Notes: generated by a model not told the origin, from the letters alone. DNA of 41,895 nt from Anaerolineae bacterium (GCA_035529315.1 DATKWZ010000022.1:1-41895); one strand, 5' to 3'. Positions 10,321 to 20,438 are shown, numbered from the stretch's first letter. Made by a program: numbers and translations.

Positions 10321-10871
10321 TAGACACTCTCACCCCTTTTTAAAGATTCTCTCATGTTGAGTAATTGTGTTTTAACACTGCCATCTAAAACAAGATCCCC
10401 AATCCTCGTAATAATCCCACCTATAAGTCCAGCATCCTGTTTTACCTCAAGAATAACTTCCTTACCAGTCCTTTTTGATAAAGCATTGCTGATTTTTTCA
10501 ACGGTTTCCGATGTAAGCTCAGTAGCCGAAATCAGGCTGGCACGAGCAACGCCCTTTAACTCATCAGCAAGCGTGTGATAAAATTCGCTTATACTCTGCA
10601 GGAACCCAATCCTTCCTTTATCAAAAAGCAATAGAAGATAACTTCTCATGGTTTTAGAAGGACTCAATTTATCAATGATTGCCTGCAATACCTTTTTACG
10701 GCTTGAAACATCATAAAGAGGATTGCAAATCGCCTGCTCAAGCTCTGCCTCTCTTGAAACCAACCCTGCGATACCATCCAGTTCCTCTCTATAGGTTTCA
10801 GCCTGTCCGTCTTCTTTACCAATAAGCAGAAGCGCTTTGGCATAACGCCGTGCTATAGCCAAATTTTTCAT
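10320..10871 (-). CDS. atpH: F1 ATP synthase delta subunit
   Basis: Delta caps the F1 head and joins it to the b/b' peripheral stalk. The 183 residues contain the N-terminal helical bundle ([18 protein letters not shown]) and the C-terminal domain with the conserved pattern [20 protein letters not shown]. It overlaps the stop of atpF and the start of atpA by one base each, a tight translational arrangement. Confidence 0.95.
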   Translation of the reverse strand: MKNLAIARRYAKALLLIGKEDGQAETYREELDGIAGLVSREAELEQAICNPLYDVSSRKKVLQAIIDKLSPSKTMRSYLLLLFDKGRIGFLQSISEFYHTLADELKGVARASLISATELTSETVEKISNALSKRTGKEVILEVKQDAGLIGGIITRIGDLVLDGSVKTQLLNMRESLKRGESV

Positions 10872-11476
10872 TAGGCCACCACCTTCTCTAAATATTCATC
10901 TATAAGTTTATCCTGATCTTCACCGGTAATTCTGCTTTTTATAATCTCTTCAGCCTTTATAAGGGCTTTCTCAAATATCTCCTCCTGGAGTTTTGACTTG
11001 GCCAGTTTTAATTCATTTTTAATATTTCTGGCGGCCTGGTCCTCAAGTTTCTTGACTTCTAATTCAGCATGCTCAAGTATTCTTGCTTTGGCCTCTTTCC
11101 CCTGTTTAACGTATTCTGCAATTATATTTTCAGCCTCCTTGTCTAACAGGGAAAGCTTTTCATTATATTCGGCCAGCTTTTTCTCAGCCTCTTTTTTCTT
11201 AAGTTCCAGATCATTTAGCTGATCCCTTATCCCTTTAATGCGCGCATTTAGCGCCTGAGCCACGGGCTTGCGTAAAAGGAAAAACAGGGCCACGATTAAA
11301 ACAGTGAAATTCATGACCTTGTAAGTATCCGTAGCCACCCAGCCTTTTGTCTCGCCCCCTCCAGATGAACTCCAGGCTACTCCGGAAAACATTAAAACCG
11401 CAACGACGATCATAATAACTGCAATTAAATTACACTTCCGGCTAACACAAGGCTCTTTTTTATTAAACAGTTTCAT
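10871..11476 (-). CDS. atpF: F-type ATP synthase b subunit
   Basis: This peripheral-stalk subunit has a long charged helix that reaches up to delta. The 201 residues hold two hydrophobic segments: one at about 16-35 (LIAVIMIVVAVLMFSGVAWS), which looks like a cleavable signal or an extra anchor, and the usual membrane helix at about 53-69 (YKVMNFTVLIVALFFLL). From residue 75 the protein is a coiled coil rich in Lys and Glu. The extra N-terminal segment is known in some deltaproteobacterial b subunits. It starts 2 nt after the b' gene, with GGAGG inside the end of that gene. Confidence 0.93.
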   Translation of the reverse strand: MKLFNKKEPCVSRKCNLIAVIMIVVAVLMFSGVAWSSSGGGETKGWVATDTYKVMNFTVLIVALFFLLRKPVAQALNARIKGIRDQLNDLELKKKEAEKKLAEYNEKLSLLDKEAENIIAEYVKQGKEAKARILEHAELEVKKLEDQAARNIKNELKLAKSKLQEEIFEKALIKAEEIIKSRITGEDQDKLIDEYLEKVVA

Positions 11477-11478
11477 TA

Positions 11479-11904
11479 TTAAAAAGCCCTCCCCAGAATT
11501 TTTTGACCAATAGCGTTTGCAAATGAATCAAGTTCTTGCCGCAACGACTCACTGGCTACTTCAACATCTTTTGCGATTTTTGCACGAATCTCCGCCAAAT
11601 CTGCCTGAGCCTTTTTATTTATTTTTTCAATTATCTCTTTTTCTTTATCAGAGGCTTCCTGTAACAAAACCCCTTTTTCATTCAATCCCTTGGCCTTTGC
11701 CTCCTTAATTCCCAGGCCAAACGCATCATCTTTCTCTTTTATATCCTTCCCGACCATATCAATTTTCTGCTCAAGACCGCCAATTTTTTCCTTTCTTTGG
11801 ATCAGAACCTTCCGGATCGGTTTATATAAAACGACATTTAAAATCCACATCAAAAAGATGAAATTGACGATCTGTATAATAACTGATCCATCAACACTAA
11901 CCAT
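11479..11904 (-). CDS. atpF': F-type ATP synthase b' subunit
   Basis: This is the second, divergent peripheral-stalk subunit, expected to form a heterodimer with b. It has a single membrane helix at the N-terminus (about 9-27, IIQIVNFIFLMWILNVVLY) followed by a long coiled coil ending in LDSFANAIGQKILGRAF. At 141 residues it is shorter than b. It is the first gene of the F1 cluster; subunits a and c are not encoded next to it, so the membrane rotor genes must lie elsewhere. Confidence 0.9.
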   Translation of the reverse strand: MVSVDGSVIIQIVNFIFLMWILNVVLYKPIRKVLIQRKEKIGGLEQKIDMVGKDIKEKDDAFGLGIKEAKAKGLNEKGVLLQEASDKEKEIIEKINKKAQADLAEIRAKIAKDVEVASESLRQELDSFANAIGQKILGRAF

Positions 11905-11984
11905 AAGAAATCCTCCGTCACATTATTATAATTATATAAAGTAGGACTATTTTTTAATAAAAATTGTTTTTATTGCTCCGGCGA

Positions 11985-12014
11985 CCTATAGCACCTGCAA
12001 CAACATGTTGTCAA
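11985..12014 (-). promoter_or_regulatory. Putative ATP synthase operon promoter with overlapping palindrome
   Basis: The minus strand has TTGACA, an 18-nt spacer and TATAGG in the short gap between the bactofilin gene and atpF'. A perfect 12-bp palindrome, ACAACATGTTGT (12000-12011), overlaps the -35 box and could be an operator. GGAGG precedes the atpF' start. Promoter function is inferred from the motifs only. Confidence 0.5.
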
Positions 12015-12022
12015 AGGTTTTT

Positions 12023-12433
12023 TTAGATTTTATTTGTCTTTAAATTATTAAGTTTTTTAGCGGAATCTATCGGCTTTTCTGATGAAATTTCCCTGTTTTT
12101 CATGCTGCATTTTCCATTAAACACAGCACCGGCTTCGATTAAAATAACATTTGCCTGAATATCGCCGACAACACGGCCTGGAGGATAAATTTCAATTCTG
12201 TTTTTTGCATTTATACTGCCGTTGATCTCACCCATGATGATCGCCTTGTCAACAACAATGTCCGCGTCAATAACGGCTTTTTCTCCTACTACGACAGTGC
12301 CTCCATTACTGCAAATTTTACCTTTAACCTTCCCATCTATCCTTATAGTACCCCAAAATTCGATTTTTCCTTCAATACCGGCATCAGACCCCAAAAATGT
12401 GTTTATCGAGTCTGCCTTTTTTCCTTTTTTCAT
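12023..12433 (-). CDS. Bactofilin (polymer-forming cytoskeletal protein)
   Basis: Bactofilins are small proteins that polymerise through a right-handed beta-helix and organise cell-wall enzymes or polar structures. The core at residues 15-115 shows the repeating short-strand pattern with regular Gly and Ile positions (IEGKIEFWGTIRIDGKVKG, then VVVGEKAVIDADI, IIMGEINGSINA, RVVGDIQANVILIEAGAVF). The 136-residue length and disordered polar tails fit the family. The ATG follows AGGAGGAGG closely. It sits downstream of rodA on the same strand after a strong hairpin, so it may share the envelope role of the rod genes while being transcribed apart from them. Confidence 0.92.
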   Translation of the reverse strand: MKKGKKADSINTFLGSDAGIEGKIEFWGTIRIDGKVKGKICSNGGTVVVGEKAVIDADIVVDKAIIMGEINGSINAKNRIEIYPPGRVVGDIQANVILIEAGAVFNGKCSMKNREISSEKPIDSAKKLNNLKTNKI

Positions 12434-12485
12434 ACCTCCTCCTGAATTCCGGGTGCAATATAATATTTCAATTTATTTTGGCCCT

Positions 12486-12520
12486 TAAAGTTTTACCCGC
12501 CTAAGGCGGGTAAAACTTTA
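12486..12520. terminator. Perfect 17-bp inverted repeat after rodA
   Basis: Arms TAAAGTTTTACCCGCCT and its exact complement surround a single central base. The stem is GC-rich at its core and A/T at its base, standing between the end of rodA and the bactofilin gene. It most likely terminates the mreB-rodA operon, though the T-tract on the minus strand is weak. Confidence 0.6.
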
Positions 12521-12548
12521 ATAAATAAAAAGGTGACAAATTTTGAAA

Positions 12549-13652
12549 TCATTCTATCAAAAACCGCCTCATGCTTATATTCATTAAGATACCGATGCAG
12601 ATCATTACAGTTATTATTGATGAACCACCATAGCTGATAAACGGCAGAGGGACTCCCACAACCGGCATTAATCCCATAACCATACCGATATTTATAACAA
12701 TCTGCCAAAATATCAATATGGTAATTCCGCCAGCAAGTATGGTGCCGAAAGTATCTCTGCACCCATGGGCAATAGTCAAACCCCGAACAACAATCAGCAG
12801 AAAAAAAAGAAGCACAACTAAAGAGCCGACAAAACCCCACTCCTCGGCCAGCACTGAAAATATAAAATCAGTATGATGTTCGGGTAAAAAAGCAAGTATG
12901 TTTTGAGTTCCCTGCAAAAACCCCTTTCCAAAAATCATGCCGGAACCTACGGCGATCTTGGATTGAATAATATGATAGCCGGCGCCAAGCGGGTCGCGGT
13001 CAGGGGTCAAAAATATTAATATTCGTTGTTTTTGGTATTCTTTAAGCAAAAACCATATAACTGGAGTTAATATAGAACAAAAAGCCGTTATGTATATATA
13101 CGAATGCTTTTCAATTTTTACAAAAACGGTCATTGAGCCGGCAATCAATGCAAGCACGATAGCTGTCCCTAAATCAGGCTGATTAACTATCAAAACAAAA
13201 GGGATTAATACTAATATTAAAGGCTTTATTAATTCACGCAATGTTAAACCGGAAGTATGTGCATGTTTTGAATAATACCGGGCCAGAATAATTATTACAG
13301 CTATTTTAACAATCTCGGACGGTTGAATCGAAACCGGCCCCAATATCAACCAGCGCTTTGCCCCTCCTGCATAACTTCCGAAAAATAAGACCGCGATCAA
13401 AAGCATGATGCATATTGCATAAATTGCGTGGGCCCATCGTTCCAGCATTTTATAATTAAACAAAAAGGAAACTACCATTGCAACCAATCCGATAAAATAC
13501 CAGACCAACTGCTTTATGCACAGTATCTTTTGGGGACTAGGAGCTCCTGCCATTACAGCGCTGTAAAGAAGCACAATACCCACAAATCCCAGTATAATGG
13601 TCAGCCCTAATAAAACCCAATCAAAGTACTCTATAAGCCGCCGATCAAACAT
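12549..13652 (-). CDS. rodA: Rod-shape SEDS glycosyltransferase RodA
   Basis: RodA is the integral-membrane peptidoglycan polymerase that works with PBP2 to elongate the cell wall. The 367 residues contain about ten membrane helices. Family motifs visible are GAKRWLILGPVSIQPSEIVKIA, the Asp-containing NQPDLGTAIVLAL segment (the catalytic Asp of SEDS proteins), GKGFLQGTQN, FLPEHHTDFIFSVLAEEWGF and PLPFISYGGSS. It is the last gene of mreB-mreC-mreD-mrdA-rodA, separated from mrdA by a 220-nt gap holding an inverted-repeat element. Confidence 0.97.
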   Translation of the reverse strand: MFDRRLIEYFDWVLLGLTIILGFVGIVLLYSAVMAGAPSPQKILCIKQLVWYFIGLVAMVVSFLFNYKMLERWAHAIYAICIMLLIAVLFFGSYAGGAKRWLILGPVSIQPSEIVKIAVIIILARYYSKHAHTSGLTLRELIKPLILVLIPFVLIVNQPDLGTAIVLALIAGSMTVFVKIEKHSYIYITAFCSILTPVIWFLLKEYQKQRILIFLTPDRDPLGAGYHIIQSKIAVGSGMIFGKGFLQGTQNILAFLPEHHTDFIFSVLAEEWGFVGSLVVLLFFLLIVVRGLTIAHGCRDTFGTILAGGITILIFWQIVINIGMVMGLMPVVGVPLPFISYGGSSIITVMICIGILMNISMRRFLIE

Positions 13653-13670
13653 ACATTATCCTTAAATCAA

Positions 13671-13866
13671 GTTATAAGACAACCGTTCACGGTTCATAGT
13701 TCGCGGTTTACAGTTTTTTTAATCTCATTGCTTAATTTCCCGAAGCCCGCTTCGATAAATTGAGAATTAACCTTTTTTACAATCATCAATCCTTTAAGCC
13801 TCTTGATTTTCCGTTTTGATCAACCGTGAACTGGAAACTGTGAACCGTGAACGGTTACGTTATAAG
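13671..13866. repeat. Inverted-repeat (MITE-like) element between mrdA and rodA
   Basis: Left end TTATAAGACAACCGTTCACG and its inverted partner CGTGAACGGTTACGTTATAA frame about 110 nt of unrelated A/T-rich DNA; each arm is about 40 nt with a few mismatches (the core AACCGTTCACGGTTCA is perfect). It holds no open reading frame. The right arm stops 8 nt from the mrdA stop codon. Confidence 0.7.
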
Positions 13867-13873
13867 TCAGTAC

Positions 13874-15703
13874 CTATTGCTTCAAATATGTCCTTATAAG
13901 TTCTCTTGCTATTGGAGCCGCTGTACTTGCGCCATGTTCCCCATGTTCGACAATCACAGAAACAGCGATTTTTGGATCCTCAGACGGAGCAAAGGCTACA
14001 AACCAGGCATGTGGTTTTAAATGAGATGCCACGACCTGTTCATCAGGTTTTTCATCCTCCTTCCTTCCTACAACCTGAGCCGTGCCTGTTTTTCCACTGA
14101 TATCAATGCCGTCAATACGCGCGATCCTTGCGGTTCCTTTTTCAGCATTTACAACCTGCCACAGGCCTTTTTTAACAATCTCCAGAGTTTGTGTGCTTGC
14201 AGGCAACTTACCTGTGATTTTTCTTTTGGTATGGGAACTATCATCACTTATAATTTCGCCTTTAGCTGTTTCAATTGTTTTCAAAATTAATGGCTTATAC
14301 CTTATGCCGCCATTAGCCACCGCTGAAGTCAACACCAATATCTGTAACGGAGATACAAGATTATACCCCTGCCCTATTGAAACCGAAAGAGTCTCTCCTT
14401 GCAGCCATGCAACACCGGTGCGACGCTTTTTCCAGGCAGCGGTCGGAACCAGCCCAGATGCTTCATGATCAAGATTTATCCCGGAAGGAGATCCGAGTCC
14501 ACAGGCCTTTGCATACCATGCGAGCCTGTCAATGCCCAGCTTTTGGCCAACCTGATAAAAAAAAACATCGCATGATTCGGCTAATGCCCTTGCAACATCA
14601 ACATTACCATGCCCTGTCTTTTTCCAGCATCGAAAATCACGATCGCCAAATTTGTAATGACCCTGGCAGTAAAATGTAGAATCCTTATTTATAATTCCTT
14701 CCTCAAGACCGGCGATGGCTGTTATGATTTTATAAATCGATGCCGGCGGGTACTCTCCCTGAATCGCCTTGTTTTCCATGGGCCTGAACCGGTTGGAAAC
14801 CAGTGCATACCATTCTTCATGTGACATACCGCTAACGAAACTATTCTGGTCAAACGAAGGGCTGCTCGCCAGGGCGAGAATTTCTCCAGTGGCTGGATCC
14901 ATGGCTGCTACAGCGCCTGCCGCACCTTCCAAAAGTTTTTCAGCCTTTTGTTGGAGCTTAATATCAATAGTAAGACAAATATTATGGCCGGGCAGGGCAT
15001 CAACCGTCCTTAAGGTCCTAACAATCTGTCCTGTGGCATTTACCTCGACCTGTCGGCCACCCGGTTTTCCCCTTAAATAACCACCATAAACCTTTTCAAC
15101 GCCGAACTTCCCGATAAAATCTCCGCTACCGCATCCCGGATATTTGTCGCTTTTAAGCTCATCTAAATTTATTTTGCTTAAATATCCTATAAGATGTGCC
15201 GCAGTCTGCCTGTTAATGTAATGCCTTCGAGGCATTACATTAACTTCAATACCGGGAAGATCGTATTTGTGGGCTTCAATCACGGCCAGCGTATCCCGTC
15301 CGATATCAGGTTTCAATAAGAACGGCTTATAGACAGAGATGCCCTTGCATTCCTTAATCTTGGACATAAGATTATCAGGGGTGGTCTTTATATACTCAGA
15401 TAACTTTTCAATTGTATTATCTATAGGTTTGGCATCCTTTAAAATTATACTCAAATCAAAGGATGGACGATTGTCCACCAGCAATATCCCGTTGCGGTCA
15501 TATATCAGCCCTCTTGGAGGATCTATACTCTGGAGCCGTATGCAATTATTTTCAGAAAGTCGCCTTAACTCCTCCCCTTCAATTACCTGCAGATAAAACA
15601 ATCGACAAATAAGCACAACAAAAACAATTATAACGCAGTACATAATCACGATCAAGCGTTGCTTGAACCAATCGCTGTCAGCTGTATTTAAATACTTGCC
15701 CAA
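13874..15703 (-). CDS. mrdA: Penicillin-binding protein 2
   Basis: PBP2 is the elongation-specific D,D-transpeptidase that cross-links peptidoglycan and activates RodA. It has one N-terminal membrane segment (about 17-38), a pedestal domain with PPRGLIYDRNG near 62-72, and a transpeptidase domain with SIYK at 322-325 (nucleophile Ser322), SCD at 377-379 in the place of SxN, and SGKTG ending at 540. The 609-residue length is normal. The chosen start is TTG, because the next Met lies inside the membrane anchor; AAGGGCG stands upstream. It starts 12 nt after mreD ends. Confidence 0.96.
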   Translation of the reverse strand: MGKYLNTADSDWFKQRLIVIMYCVIIVFVVLICRLFYLQVIEGEELRRLSENNCIRLQSIDPPRGLIYDRNGILLVDNRPSFDLSIILKDAKPIDNTIEKLSEYIKTTPDNLMSKIKECKGISVYKPFLLKPDIGRDTLAVIEAHKYDLPGIEVNVMPRRHYINRQTAAHLIGYLSKINLDELKSDKYPGCGSGDFIGKFGVEKVYGGYLRGKPGGRQVEVNATGQIVRTLRTVDALPGHNICLTIDIKLQQKAEKLLEGAAGAVAAMDPATGEILALASSPSFDQNSFVSGMSHEEWYALVSNRFRPMENKAIQGEYPPASIYKIITAIAGLEEGIINKDSTFYCQGHYKFGDRDFRCWKKTGHGNVDVARALAESCDVFFYQVGQKLGIDRLAWYAKACGLGSPSGINLDHEASGLVPTAAWKKRRTGVAWLQGETLSVSIGQGYNLVSPLQILVLTSAVANGGIRYKPLILKTIETAKGEIISDDSSHTKRKITGKLPASTQTLEIVKKGLWQVVNAEKGTARIARIDGIDISGKTGTAQVVGRKEDEKPDEQVVASHLKPHAWFVAFAPSEDPKIAVSVIVEHGEHGASTAAPIARELIRTYLKQ

Positions 15704-15715
15704 TGTTGCGCCCTT

Positions 15716-16261
15716 TTATTGCCTCTTAATTTCCGGGAATTGTTTATGCGAAAAAACGGCGGCCAGCTTATTAAATAATTTATTCCATCTTTTATAAGTG
15801 AAATTATAAAATTGAATAATAAACGGCCCTGTACATATTGCCAATACAACCTGAATTACAGCAGTATTTATGATAGATGAAGAAAATTGCATGCCCGGCT
15901 CCAGCATGGCAAAGGTTCCCAATAATATTATAGTCTCTATTAATACGGCTGCTGTAACAACAAAAGGCAAAAGAATATAATTGGTCACACGAAAAAATTT
16001 TATGAGTTGTCTAGCGCCGATAAACAGCCAGAAATATGTTGTTAAATATACCCCAAAAGGGCCTCCGGAAAGGCTATCCATCGCTAATCCCATAATAAGC
16101 ACAACAGGCATGCCTTCACGAACACTGAAAAAAAGACCCATATAAACAACATAAAGAACTGACAGATCATAAAATGTATTGAATAAGGGGAAACAGGGCA
16201 AAACTGTTGTTTGAAAGATTATCAGGCATAAACAGGCGAAAATGTGAAAGCAATAGGTCAT
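15716..16261 (-). CDS. mreD: Rod shape-determining protein MreD
   Basis: MreD is a small integral-membrane protein that joins MreC and the elongasome. The 181 residues form about five hydrophobic helices (for example 5-25, LSVLYVVYMGLFFSV, TYFWLFIGARQLI, ILLPFVVTAAVLIETIILL). Sequence conservation is weak in this family, so the call rests on length, topology and position between mreC and mrdA. It overlaps the mreC stop by four bases (ATGA). Confidence 0.9.
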   Translation of the reverse strand: MTYCFHIFACLCLIIFQTTVLPCFPLFNTFYDLSVLYVVYMGLFFSVREGMPVVLIMGLAMDSLSGGPFGVYLTTYFWLFIGARQLIKFFRVTNYILLPFVVTAAVLIETIILLGTFAMLEPGMQFSSSIINTAVIQVVLAICTGPFIIQFYNFTYKRWNKLFNKLAAVFSHKQFPEIKRQ

Positions 16262-17091
16262 TTATCGCTAACATCTGATATTAACTTGGCATTCAATACA
16301 ACTAAAACCTCTTCCAGTTTTTCAAAATCAACATAAGGTGTAACTATTACTTCCTGAAAGATACCAAAATTACGCTTAACAACTTCCGAAACCTCCCCGA
16401 TACGCACCCCTTTTGGGAAAACAGTATCCAGCCCTGACGAAACAATGGTATCTCCGGCCCTGATATCATGTTTGCGCAGGGCATATGTGAAAAAACATTG
16501 ACCGGTCGAGCCGCCTTTTACAATCCCGCGTGCTCTGGTCCTTTGCACCAAAGCATCAATCGCGCTAATCTGATCAATAACAAGAAGCACCTTGGAAGAA
16601 TGGAGTGAAACATCAATAACCTGGCCCGCTATTCCTTCAGGCACTAATACCGGCAATCCTCTTTCTACACCATCTGATTTACCCTTGTCTATGATTATGG
16701 TTTTAAACCATGGAGAGGGATCCTTGCCGATTACTTCGGCAACAAGCGCCTGGCCGGCCATGTTTTTTCGGAAATTCAATAGATTTCGAAGCCGGAGATT
16801 GAAAATCTCTGTCTCATTAAACCGGTTGTTTTTTTCAATAGCGCGACTTAAAGCTTTCTTAAGCTTATCGTTTTCCTGTTTTACTGCAATAAGGCAAAAA
16901 TAGTGACTCCAAACATTTCTCATAAAAAAAATCGAAGAGGTAGTAATTTTTTGAAAAGGGGTTATAAGGAAAATGGCGATCTGCCCAGGTCCATGGGTAT
17001 AATAGCGGCGGCCTGTAATAGAAAGAGCTATTAAGTTAACAGCGATCAGAACAATTATACCAACGATCATTACAATTTTTTTTGAGAACAT
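16258..17091 (-). CDS. mreC: Rod shape-determining protein MreC
   Basis: MreC is a bitopic membrane protein whose periplasmic beta-domains hold the elongation complex together. A membrane helix lies at residues 7-26, a coiled coil at about 70-95, and the tandem beta-barrel domain contains VAEVIGKDPSPWFKTIIIDKGKSDGV and GLPVLVPEGIAGQVIDVS, both typical. At 277 residues it matches the family. It begins 4 nt after mreB and overlaps mreD, so the genes are translationally linked. Confidence 0.95.
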   Translation of the reverse strand: MFSKKIVMIVGIIVLIAVNLIALSITGRRYYTHGPGQIAIFLITPFQKITTSSIFFMRNVWSHYFCLIAVKQENDKLKKALSRAIEKNNRFNETEIFNLRLRNLLNFRKNMAGQALVAEVIGKDPSPWFKTIIIDKGKSDGVERGLPVLVPEGIAGQVIDVSLHSSKVLLVIDQISAIDALVQRTRARGIVKGGSTGQCFFTYALRKHDIRAGDTIVSSGLDTVFPKGVRIGEVSEVVKRNFGIFQEVIVTPYVDFEKLEEVLVVLNAKLISDVSDK

Positions 17092-17095
17092 GAAA

Positions 17096-18142
<1,047 letters not shown>

Positions 18143-18184
18143 TCATTTCCGCACACATAAAAAATATGTATGCAAATATTTATT

Positions 18185-18212
18185 TATATACTAATTTTTA
18201 TTAATTTATCAA
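18185..18212 (-). promoter_or_regulatory. Putative mreB operon promoter
   Basis: On the minus strand TTGATA is followed after 16 nt by TATATA (or after 18 nt by TATAAA), about 50-75 nt upstream of the mreB start in strongly A/T-rich DNA. It matches the sigma-70 consensus well, but function is inferred. Confidence 0.5.
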
Positions 18213-18273
18213 ATATATTCTGCCATTACAAGCGAAATATCATTGGAATATACAATATGATGTATTTATGAAG

Positions 18274-19368
18274 TCATAATTTTAAAAGGCAATCCATAAT
18301 TGCATTGTGGACTTTCGGCCTGAAAAACTTTATTTTATTATTTTCACGTGATGGGTGTACACGATTGGTCAAAAGTATAACAATAATATTCCGCTTAATG
18401 TCCATCCAGAAGGAAGTGCCTGTAAAGCCAAGATGCCCTACGCTCCTTTTTGAAAAAGAGTCTCCGCAACTTGGGTTAGCCGATGACGGGGTTTCAAATC
18501 CAAGCGCCTTGTCTGTTCCTTTTTGCTCCTTAAAAAAAGTGTGAAGAATATCTTTTTCAAACAGGTTGATTTGCTTGGTGCCGTAAAAATCCGACAACAG
18601 AGACGACAGAAGGATATAGAGGCTGCCGGCAGATCCAAAGAGGCCGGCATGCCCCGCGATACCTCCCATCATATAGGCATTTTCATCATGCACTACCCCC
18701 TCTAAAAGGATATTTCGCCAGGGAGATATTTCAGTAGCTGCAAATTCTTCTATAATCGGCCTTGAATCAAGACCTGCAAAAAACAGTCCCTTGTCTGAAT
18801 CTATGCCGAGCGGCATGTATATCTCATCACCCACATAATGATCAAGACGTCTTCCAGTCACAGTTTCAACCACCCATCCAAGAATCATAAACCCAAGATC
18901 GCTGTATAACACCTTTTCCCCTGCGGGATGCAACATGGATTCTTTTACAAGAAGGCGCTTTAATGCCTTGCTTCTCGCATCCGGCGGGACCTTGCTTAGC
19001 TTATAATAATATTCACGATAAGCAGGAAGACCGGAATTATGGCACAAAAGAGATTTTATCTTTATCTGCCCCTTGTCTGTTTTTTTAAAACAGGGCAAGA
19101 TTGATTCAAGTGTTTGCTCAAGACCAAGTTTGCGTTGTTGGACCAGCCTCATAACAGCCGGTGTTGTTGCAAGTGGTTTTGTAAGGGATGCCAGGTCAAA
19201 AATGGTATCCATGGTCATTTTACGTCTTGAGAAGATATTGGCATATCCATAAGCTTCAAAAAAAACTATTGAATCATTCCTTGCGACCAGGAGCACTGCT
19301 CCGGGAAAAACCTTCTCGGATATTGCATGCCTCATAAGGCTGTCAACTTGCTTGAGATTATCAGTCAT
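18274..19368 (-). CDS. Serine hydrolase, beta-lactamase / penicillin-binding-protein-like family
   Basis: It belongs to the class C beta-lactamase-like hydrolases (EstB/AmpH type), which may act as murein peptidases or esterases. Numbered from the chosen start, SLTK at 61-64 gives nucleophile Ser61 and Lys64, YSD at 155-157 supplies the catalytic Tyr, and a late GHLGFTG segment supplies the third motif. No clear signal peptide is seen. The reading frame stays open 24 codons further to a TTG, but those codons run through a GGGGTCA-type dispersed repeat, so the ATG beginning MTDNLKQ is preferred. It follows the LD-carboxypeptidase gene across a hairpin; together they may recycle or trim cell-wall peptides, which is inference. 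Confidence 0.85.
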   Translation of the reverse strand: MTDNLKQVDSLMRHAISEKVFPGAVLLVARNDSIVFFEAYGYANIFSRRKMTMDTIFDLASLTKPLATTPAVMRLVQQRKLGLEQTLESILPCFKKTDKGQIKIKSLLCHNSGLPAYREYYYKLSKVPPDARSKALKRLLVKESMLHPAGEKVLYSDLGFMILGWVVETVTGRRLDHYVGDEIYMPLGIDSDKGLFFAGLDSRPIIEEFAATEISPWRNILLEGVVHDENAYMMGGIAGHAGLFGSAGSLYILLSSLLSDFYGTKQINLFEKDILHTFFKEQKGTDKALGFETPSSANPSCGDSFSKRSVGHLGFTGTSFWMDIKRNIIVILLTNRVHPSRENNKIKFFRPKVHNAIMDCLLKL

Positions 19369-19416
19369 TTGATATCCGTTATAATCTGCTGGCCCCTGAA
19401 TACTGACCCCTGACCC

Positions 19417-19448
19417 CACACTAATTGAGTTTTTGCTCAATTAGTGTG
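19417..19448. terminator. 13-bp stem-loop at the LD-carboxypeptidase gene end
   Basis: Perfect arms CACACTAATTGAG and CTCAATTAGTGTG surround a 6-nt loop. The stem includes the stop codon and the last His codon of the LD-carboxypeptidase gene. There is no T-tract after it on the minus strand, so it may be an attenuator or mRNA-stability hairpin instead of a full terminator. Confidence 0.5.
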
Positions 19449-20361
19449 TTGTTGCCGGTTCATGAAACAACAATAACTGCCTGTCTGTATCAAGAGTTGC
19501 ATTAAGGCCGATCGGAATTGTAATATTATTTTTTCCATGCCCGACTTCAAAGCCGGCGAGCATTGGGATATTATCATCTTTGAAAATGTTATCCACAATC
19601 CCGAAAATTTTACCAACAGGACCACAATCTTTAAAAGAACCAAGAACAAGTCCCGCCAAGCCCTCGAAACACCCGGCAAGCTTCATATGGCTTAGCATCC
19701 TGTCAATTCGGTAACATGCTTCGCCCTTATCTTCCAGAAACAAAATATGCCCTTTAAACACAGGTTCAAAAGGTGTCCCGATAAGATGGCACAAAGTGGT
19801 AAGGTTGCCTCCTGCAACCGGACCTGAAGCTAAGCCATGCCTGATCGTTTTCCCTGTTTTTGGCATTATTGCAAGCCCGGCGTCTGATGAAACAGCGGCA
19901 AGCAATGCTTCCCTCGTCTTCCTGGAAGCATCGCCCAAACTTGTCACCATGGGCCCGTGAAAGACGACAAAACCGAACCTCGTGTATAACACCGACAGGA
20001 TTGCGGATATATCGCTGAATCCAATAAAAATTTTCGGATTTTTCTTAATTGATTTAAAATTCAACAATGAAAGTATCCTCATAGAGCCGAACCCACCCCT
20101 TGCACAAATAATTGCCTTTATTTTCCTGTCGGCAAAAAAAGTGTTTATAAGGTTGGCCCTATGAATATCCGGCCCGGCAAGATACCCGTTTTTAATATGG
20201 ATATCATCAGGGACAACTATGCTAAATCCCATAGCTTTTAGAACCACAACACCCCGGTCAAACTCTTTCCTGTCAAAAGAACCGGCCGGAGCAACTATTC
20301 CTATAGTATCTCCAGGCATTAGTCTGTCCGGTAATAATTGCGTATTTTCCCTGACACTCAT
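19441..20361 (-). CDS. LD-carboxypeptidase, peptidase family S66
   Basis: Family S66 enzymes remove the terminal D-Ala from cytosolic murein tetrapeptides (LdcA) or cleave microcin C (MccF). The catalytic triad is visible: Ser116 in IGFSDIS, Glu210 in LFLEDKGE and His275 in FEVGHG. The N-terminal PGDTIGIVAPAG and CARGGFGSMRIL segments are also family signatures. The 306-residue length is standard, and the lack of a signal peptide fits a cytosolic role in murein recycling. It is the first gene of a probable two-gene unit with the serine hydrolase. LdcA is more likely than MccF given the chromosomal context. Confidence 0.9.
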   Translation of the reverse strand: MSVRENTQLLPDRLMPGDTIGIVAPAGSFDRKEFDRGVVVLKAMGFSIVVPDDIHIKNGYLAGPDIHRANLINTFFADRKIKAIICARGGFGSMRILSLLNFKSIKKNPKIFIGFSDISAILSVLYTRFGFVVFHGPMVTSLGDASRKTREALLAAVSSDAGLAIMPKTGKTIRHGLASGPVAGGNLTTLCHLIGTPFEPVFKGHILFLEDKGEACYRIDRMLSHMKLAGCFEGLAGLVLGSFKDCGPVGKIFGIVDNIFKDDNIPMLAGFEVGHGKNNITIPIGLNATLDTDRQLLLFHEPATTH

Positions 20362-20409
20362 CAGAAAATCCCTTAATCCCTTAATCCCCGAATTTTACCA
20401 TATGATATA

Positions 20410-20438
20410 TTGACATATAAGACTTAAAGAATTATACA
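20410..20438 (+). promoter_or_regulatory. tRNA-Pro promoter
   Basis: TTGACA, a 17-nt spacer and TATACA end 12 nt before the tRNA, leaving a 5' leader of only about 6 nt. The near-consensus boxes and spacing make this the best promoter in the window. Confidence 0.75.
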
